Shown here piece by piece: positions 57,580-64,000 of a stretch of DNA of 64,000 bases (the first letter of the stretch is position 1; each line of letters starts with the position of its first letter). A program made the translations under genes and the position numbers. The notes under the pieces were generated by a model. That model made no database searches. It was not told the origin of the DNA and saw only the letters and a program-made list of their open reading frames with translations. The stretch is from Globodera rostochiensis (taxonomy: Eukaryota > Nematoda > Chromadorea > Rhabditida > Heteroderidae): the NCBI GenBank assembly GCA_018350325.1, contig JAEVLN010000058.1, forward strand, positions 62,001-126,000, given 5' to 3'.

Positions 57580-60500
57580 ATGCCTTCATCGTCCAACTGC
57601 TTCTCGTCCTTCCATCAGTTGGGCCCTCCCACTTCCCCCCAATCGTCCCCCCCGGCGTCCACCTCCCCCTCACTCTCTTCCTCTTCCCAGCACGACACGG
57701 ACAAATGCAAACAGCAACAGCAACAGAAACAACGGCGGGAAGAAGAGCTCTTCCGACTGCTGACAGTCACTTCCGCCGCCGCTGCCGCTGTTGCTGGTAA
57801 TTTTGATGGCCAAGAAGAAGTTCTGGGACTGTCGCAGCATAAGCAACCAAAACAACCGCAAACGCCGAGCAAAGGTTCGTTTAAAGAGAGCCCATAAAAA
57901 CCACCCCGGAGGGGCGGGTGAAGAAACAAATTTAAAAATGTAAAAATGCGGCCCAAACTTTTGTCAGGCAAATTAATCTCCGCTCTAATTGCCAATACGC
58001 GTCGGTGCCGCCCTCAAAGTACGCGCAATCGCCGTCGCATTTTGCGGTCGAGACCGTCCCGAGTCTCGCCCGATCAGTCGCAATTTCGGATTTTTTTTTT
58101 TCCAATTTTCAGCGAACGAGCAAATGATGCCGTTCAGCGCCAGCTTTTTAGCCGGACAAAATGATCCAAAAACGGAAGAAAGAGAAAAGGCAATTAAAAC
58201 ACGAAAAAGGAAATTGGAGGCAAATGAGGAAAAAGAGGAACAGAGAGAAGAAGCCGATTCCGTCGAAGAAGAAGGTAATAGCAGAGGGAATGGAAAACAT
58301 AGCCAAAAAAGGAGGCTAGGATTATTGGGCGCCGGAAATATCGGAAGATTGGGAGCCGTAAAACTAACCTGAAAACCGTCGGCGCCCAATTTTCCATCGA
58401 CGCAAAAAGAATACAAAATTCAGCTTCAGAGGAAAGGGAGGAAAAGGAGGCGGAGGACGGTGAAGGACAATTGGAGGAGGGAGGAGAAGGAGGAAGAGGA
58501 GGAGAAGAAGGAGAAAGAGGAGGAGGAGGAGGAGGAGGAGGAGGAGAAGAAGGAGAAAGAGGAAGAGGAGAAGGAGGAAGAGAAGGACAAAGAGAAGAAG
58601 AAGGAGAAGGAGGAGGAGAAAGAGGAAGAGGAGAAGGAGGAAGAGAAGGACAAAGAGAAGGAGGAGGAGAAAGAGGAGGAGGAGGAGGAGAGGAGGAGGA
58701 GCAAGTTGGTCACGTGGGGGGCACCAATAAACACTTTCTTCCGTTTGATCAAACCTGCAGAAGGCTCATCTCCAGCACCAGCTCCGTCTTCACCACGCCC
58801 ATCCCGCCCGGCAGCTCGTGCCGGTGCCGAGGTCTTTTTTCTTCCGCGCGCCCTTCCCTCTTGCCTTATCGTCCTCCGCCTCTTCCCATGCCGACTTCGT
58901 TCCGGCACTTTTGCCGCCGCCTCCGTTCCTTCCGCCCCTTCCGCATCTTTTCTTCCCGCCGCCGTTCCACCCGCTTTTCCCCACTCCTCCCACACCAACA
59001 ACAGCAACCAACTCGCTGATGCTCGAACAGTTCAAAACATCGGATGGACGAAGAGGCGGAGGAGAAGGGACGAGTGAGTACAACAAAAGTATTTGCCCGC
59101 GAAACACTGACCCCCGAAGGGATGTCACTCAATTTTACCCAAAATAAATGAAAAGCTTCCATTTCATCAATAAGTTGTTGTCAATGCTTTGAAGTCAAAG
59201 AGAATTGACAATTCTTTGGTCCTTCAGCCTGCAACTCGACGACGCCTCCCCCTGCAGCGCCAATGTGCAGTTTGGCAGCCGCAATGAATGCCGCGATGAG
59301 CGCAGCGGCTTATGCCGCAGGGCAACAGAACGGCGGGGGGCCGACCGCCTCGACGTCTCCCAACCAATCCAACAATCATTCCCATCGGTACGATTCCCTC
59401 CCCCCCCCATTCATTTTGAGAAGATCTGACCGGGTTCGGCCACCGGTCCGACCTGCTGGAGACGTCAGCAAAACTCAGATGAATTACCTTAAACATTCCC
59501 TTTCATTTGTTTCAGTCCTTTTCAAACGAATTTCTTCTCGAACAATGGGGGCACTTTCGCAGACGAATTTGATGATGAAAGGGTAAAGATTCTGTCTGAT
59601 CAGAATGCCGCCGGTATAATTGTCTCCGTAAATTCGCCAATAGTGCAGCGGTCAGGCTCAGAATCCGTTTTGGTACTTTTCGAAATTAGATTTTTAAAAT
59701 TTAATTTATTGAGACGTCTCCAATTGGGGAGGAAAATTGTGGCGATGCCAAAGGATTATCTGTCAGTCCAAGACAACAGCAAAATGGCAGCGGCGGTAGT
59801 GCAAAAAATGGCACCGGAGGCGCTTTGACCTGTGCCGTCTGTGGGGACGTCTCAAGCGGCAGACATTACGGTGTGTTGGGAGGCGGCGGGTGGGGGGGGG
59901 GAGGGGTGACTACAGAAGAGAGATTATTGTGTCCCCTCGGGTGATGGGAGGCGGCGGGTGGGGGGGGGGGGAGGGGAGGGGTGACTACAGAAGAGAGATT
60001 ATTGTGTCCCCTCGGGTGATGGGAGGCGGCGGGTGGGGGGGGGGGAGGGGAGGGGTGACTACAGAAGAGAGGTTATTGTGTCCCCTCGGGTGATGGGAGG
60101 CGGCAGGTGGGGGGGGGATGACTACAGAAGAGAGATTATTGTGTCCCTTCGGGTGATGGGGACCGACAGAATTTGCTTCCCTCCCGTGGGAGGGGGCGGG
60201 TCCCTGAGGGGGGGGGCAACAGTTTAGCCTCTGGCCAATGCAAAAGCTTCAGCAGGAATGAGACAAAACTTAAATTGCTGACCGATTCTGCGGATGTCTT
60301 AAGGGATATTGGCTTGCAACGGCTGTTCTGGCTTCTTCAAACGAAGTGTGAGGCGGCGACTGATCTACCGGTGTCAGGCGGGCACTGGCACTTGCCTGGT
60401 GGATAAAACTCATCGGAATCAGTGTCAGGTGAATGAATGTTCTGATTTTGAGTGAGTGAGAAGTTTTGCTTCTTCAAGGCTTGTCGACTCAAAAAGTGTT

Positions 60501-61473
60501 TGCGGATGGGCATGAACAAAGACGGTGGGTGCCAAAGTGCGGATAGGAGGCGAGCTGGCCAATTTGTGCGATTTCAGCCGTACAAAACGAGCGGCAGCCC
60601 CGCAACACAGCAACTATTCAGCCAATTGCTGAACTCGACGGTCTCTACGCGTCGCATGCTAACCTTTTCAGGTCATTGCCTAAGAGAATCCAAGCAGTAT
60701 ATCAATATTAATTTGGTGGTTGTTCTCCAGGGACTGCTCCACCGTGTTCTCATCCGTCGACTTTATGGGAAGGATTCCTCCGAAGGGCACCAGCCTTTTC
60801 ACAGACAAATTGGAGTTCCGAATTGCCAAGCAAAAGAATCAGCAAACGGACGTATTGGCGGACAACGGCAAAAGCAATTGCATTACGGCAGAGCAGCGAA
60901 AGGATTTTACGGAAATGTGCGCCCGGATAATGAAAGTGACGGTCAACAGAGTTCGGACAGTGCCTTCCTTTGGGTCCGTCTCGATCGCTGATCAGGTCGG
61001 CTTCTCCCAACGGCGATTGTTTTTTTTTTGTTAGGGTAAATGCCATGAGAAATTGGCATTCCCCCACTCTCCAACTAAATCGCCCACGCACAATCAATCA
61101 GCAGATGATGTTGTTGGAACATGGACTGGCTGAACTATTCGTGCTAACCGCTTTTGAATGGTCAATGTGCGCAGAAGAGTGCGTTATCGGAGTGTCCCCG
61201 GCCAATCTGATCATTTCTGCCGATCTTCTTCGCTCAATTACGTCCTTGTACGATCAGTTCAAGCGGTTGGAGATGAACCACACGGAAATTGGCTGTCTGA
61301 AGGCGGTCATCCTCTTTAAACCAGGTCAAATCGGGCATCTTCTTCAGAAATAGTTAAATTTTTGTTTCAGAAGCAGCAGCCCTTGAAAACGCCACAATGA
61401 TAGAGCAATTTCAGGATCAGGCTCAGATTATGCTTCAACAACATTCGATGCGCCTTTTCCCCTCTTTCACCCG
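57580..61473 (+). CDS. fax-1: FAX-1/NR2E3-class nuclear hormone receptor (3' end beyond the window)
   Basis: Zinc-finger transcription factor that specifies neuron identity in nematodes. Exons: 57580-57874, 58113-58274, 58424-58704, 58761-59073, 59228-59387, 59516-59666, 59714-59870, 60304-60428, 60479-60524, 60578-60671, 60731-60995, 61105-61324, 61371-61473; phases agree (about 790 aa so far). The DNA-binding domain is split over exons 7-9: [34 protein letters not shown] (P-box CNGCSG, specific for NR2E3/FAX-1), [20 protein letters not shown], then [11 protein letters not shown]. Ligand-binding-domain helices follow ([48 protein letters not shown]). The final helices lie after the donor at 61474, outside the window. 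The N-terminal exons (57580-59387) are low complexity, with an E/G-rich stretch from a GA tract, and their limits are less certain than the rest. Confidence 0.88.
58440..58702. repeat. Purine (GGA/GAA) tract inside fax-1 exon 3
   Basis: About 260 bp almost purely A and G in the sense strand, read as Glu/Gly/Arg repeats. Length variation of this tract would change the protein, or it may be partly intronic. Confidence 0.75.
59871..60165 (+). repeat. About 80-bp minisatellite at the start of the fax-1 DBD intron
   Basis: Three to four units of TGATGGGAGGCGGCGGGTGG, a G run, and GACTACAGAAGAGAGATTAT plus TGTGTCCCCTCGGG. The first unit (GTGTGTTGGGAGGCGGCGGG) begins at the splice donor 59871. Confidence 0.9.
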
Positions 61474-61513
61474 GTTGGTTGGAATGGGCTAAAAGGGTCG
61501 AATTTCCGGAGAG

Positions 61514-64000
61514 GGGGGGGGGGTGAAAGGGAGGGAGGGAGGGGGAGGAAAAGGAGGGGGAAGGAAGAGGGGAGGGAGGGAGGGAGGGGGGAAGGAAGAG
61601 GGGAGGGAGGGAGGGGGAGGAAAAGGAGGGGGAAGGAAGAGGGGAGGGAGGGAGGGGGAGGAAAAGGAGGGGGAAGGAAGAGGGGAGGGAGGGAGGGAGG
61701 GGGGAAGGAAGAGGGGAGGGAGGGAGGGGGAGGAAAAGGAGGGGGAAGGAAGAGGGGAGGGAGGGAGGGAGGGGGGAAGGAAGAGGGGAGGGAGGGAGGG
61801 GGAGGAAAAGGAGGGGGAAGGAAGAGGGGAGGGAGGGAGGGAGGGGGGAAGGAAGAGGGGAGGGAGGGAGGGAGGGGGAGGAAAAGGAGGGGGAAGGAAG
61901 AGGGGAGGGAGGGAGGGAGGGGGAAGGAAGAGGGGAGGGAGGGAGGGGGGAAGGAAGAGGGGGGGAAGGGAGGGGGGTGAAAGGGAGGGAGGGAGGGGGA
62001 GGAAAAGGAGGGGGAAGGAAGAGGGGAGGGAGGGAGGGGGAGGAAAAGGAGGGGGAAGGAAGAGGGGAGGGAGGGAGGGAGGGAGGGGGGAAGGAAGAGG
62101 GGAGGGAGGGAGGGGGAGGAAAAGGAGGGGGAAGGAAGAGGGGAGGGAGGGAGGGAGGGGGAAGGAAGAGGGGAGGGAGGGAGGGGGGAAGGAAGAGGGG
62201 GGGAAGGGAGGGGGGGTGAAAGGGAGGGGGGAAGGAAGAGGGGGGGAAGGGAGGGGGGGTGAAAGGGAGGGAGGGAGGGGGAGGAAAAGGAGGGCGAGGG
62301 AGGGAGGGAGGGGGAAGGAAGAGGGGAGGGAGGGGGGAAGGAAGAGGGGGGGAAGGGAGGGGGGTGAAAGGGAGGGAGGGAGGGGGAAGGAAGAGGGGAG
62401 GGAGGGAGGGGGGAAGGAAGAGGGGGGGAAGGGAGGGGGGTGAAAGGGAGGGAGGGAGGGGGAGGAAAAGGAGGGGGAAGGAAGAGGGGAGGGAGGGAGG
62501 GGGAGGAAAAGGAGGGGGAAGGAAGAGGGGAGGGAGGGAGGGGGAGGAAAAGGAGGGGGAAGGAAGAGGGGAGGGAGGGAGGGAGGGGGAAGGAAGAGGG
62601 GAGGGAGGGAGGGGGGAAGGAAGAGGGGGGGAAGGGAGGGGGGGTGAAAGGGAGGGGGGAAGGAAGAGGGGGGGAAGGGAGGGGGGGTGAAAGGGAGGGA
62701 GGGAGGGGGAGGAAAAAGAGGGCGAGGGAGGGAGGGAGGGGGAAGGAAGAGGGGAGGGAGGGAGGGGGGGGTGTGAAAGAGAGGGGAGGGAGGGGGAAGG
62801 AAGAGGGGAGGAGGGAGGGGGAGGAAAAGGAGGGGGAAGGAAGAGGGGAGGGAGGGAGGGGGGAAGGAAGAGGGGGGGAAGGGAGGGGGGTGAAAGGGAG
62901 GGAGGGAGGGGGAGGAAAAGGAGGGGGAAGGAAGAGGGGAGGGAGGGAGGGGGAGGAAAAGGAGGGGGAAGGAAGAGGGGAGGGAGGGAGGGGGAGGAAA
63001 AGGAGGGGGAAGGAAGAGGGGAGGGAGGGAGGGAGGGGGAAGGAAGAGGGGAAGGAGGGAGGGGGGAAGGAAGAGGGGGGGAAGGGAGGGGGGGTGAAAG
63101 GGAGGGGGGAAGGAAGAGGGGGGGAAGGGAGGGGGGGGTGAAAGGGAGGGAGGGAGGGGGAGGAAAAGGAGGGCGAGGGAGGGAGGGAGGGGGAAGGAAG
63201 AGGGGAGGGAGGGAGGGGGGGGTGAAAGAGAGGGGAGGGAGGGGGAAGGAAGAGGGGAGGGAGGGAGGGGGAGGAAAAGGAGGGGGAAGGAAGAGGGGAG
63301 GGAGGGAGGGGGGAAGGAAGAGGGGGGGAAGGGAGGGGGGTGAAAGGGAGGGAGGGAGGGGGAGGAAAAGGAGGGGGAAGGAAGAGGGGAGGGAGGGAGG
63401 GGGAGGAAAAGGAGGGGGAAGGAAGAGGGGAGGGAGGGAGGGGGAGGAAAAGGAGGGGGAAGGAAGAGGGGAGGGAGGGAGGGGGAGGAAAAGGAGGGGG
63501 AAGGAAGAGGGGAGGGAGGGAGGGGGAGGAAAAGGAGGGGGAAGGAAGAGGGGAGGGAGGGAGGGAGGGGGAAGGAAGAGGGGAGGGAGGGAGGGGGGAA
63601 GGAAGAGGGGGGGAAGGGAGGGGGGGTGAAAGGGAGGGGGGAAGGAAGAGGGGGGGAAGGGGGGGGGTGAAAGGGAGGGAGGGAGGGGGAGGAAAAGGAG
63701 GGCGAGGGAGGGAGGGAGGGGGAAGGAAGAGGGGGGGAAGGGAGGGGGGGTGAAAGGGAGGGGGGAAGGAAGAGGGGGGGAAGGGGGGGGTGAAAGGGAG
63801 GGAGGGAGGGGGAGGAAAAGGAGGGCGAGGGAGGGAGGGAGGGGGAAGGAAGAGGGGAGGGAGGGAGGGGGGAAGGAAGAGGGGGGGAAGGGAGGGGGGT
63901 GAAAGGGAGGGAGGGAGGGGGAAGGAAGAGGGGAGGGAGGGAGGGGGGAAGGAAGAGGGGGGGAAGGGAGGGGGGTGAAAGGGAGGGAGGGAGGGGGAAG
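61514..64000. repeat. G-rich minisatellite in the last visible fax-1 intron, running off the window
   Basis: About 2.5 kb of GGGAGGGAGGGAGGGGGAGG, AAAAGGAGGGGGAAGGAAG and GGGGTGAAAGGGAGGG modules in higher-order order. It begins about 40 nt after the donor at 61474. One strand is nearly pure purine. Frames of 60-306 codons are artefacts. Confidence 0.95.

Noticed and set aside
61523..63978. Frames of 60-306 codons made of GGREGGGKGG-type repeats
   Set aside because: Purine-rich minisatellite, no coding signal.
1..64000. tRNA or rRNA genes
   Set aside because: No B-box with a matching cloverleaf and no rRNA-like segment was found by eye; a tRNA scan would be needed to exclude them fully.

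Overview
The window is eukaryotic and almost certainly nematode. It holds eleven multi-exon genes with mostly 35-60 nt introns (GT..AG, no branch-site consensus visible). Several start codons sit 0-4 nt after a pyrimidine-AG, as at spliced-leader acceptors. There is an operon-like gene pair, and a receptor whose DNA-binding domain matches the FAX-1/NR2E3 class. AT-rich spacers, long C or G homopolymers and very large intronic minisatellites would fit a tylenchid (cyst-type) plant parasite, but genus-level assignment is inference only.

Layout. 1-6.3 kb: a GC-rich minisatellite split by a 1.29-kb TIR element, then a C-tract spacer. 6.3-18.4 kb (+): a CLC chloride channel of 22 exons whose introns are swollen by five tandem arrays and a nest of three transposons. 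18.9-21.3 kb (+): an SLC35-type nucleotide-sugar transporter. 21.6-26.6 kb (-): a Q-rich protein with a FAR1/WRKY-GCM1-type zinc-binding domain; its first intron carries a long-TIR element with a hAT-like MITE inside. 29.0-34.6 kb (-): NUP98-NUP96, with an almost identical internal duplication and a short Nup96 part. 34.9-39.8 kb (+): symplekin, divergent from NUP98 across 314 bp. 41.0-44.2 kb (+): an unrecognised zinc-finger protein with a BESS-like C-terminus. 47.1-47.8 kb (-): B9D2, a ciliary transition-zone protein. 49.7-50.5 kb (+): a paired-like homeobox gene. 50.7-53.6 kb (-): a syntaxin-6-like SNARE followed 173 bp later by POFUT1, a probable operon. 57.6 kb to the edge (+): a fax-1-like nuclear receptor cut by the window end inside a G-rich minisatellite.

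The genes do not form one pathway. They are housekeeping (nuclear pore, mRNA 3'-end processing, Golgi/ER trafficking and glycosylation, chloride transport, cilium) plus three or four transcriptional regulators. Exon models were built by hand. For every gene the exon phases agree and the summed length is a multiple of three (the fax-1 part is open at the edge); a few junctions are flagged as uncertain. The most distinctive property of the region is that large intronic minisatellites repeatedly start at, or within about 55 nt of, a 5' splice site, and in at least three cases the repeat unit carries the donor itself.
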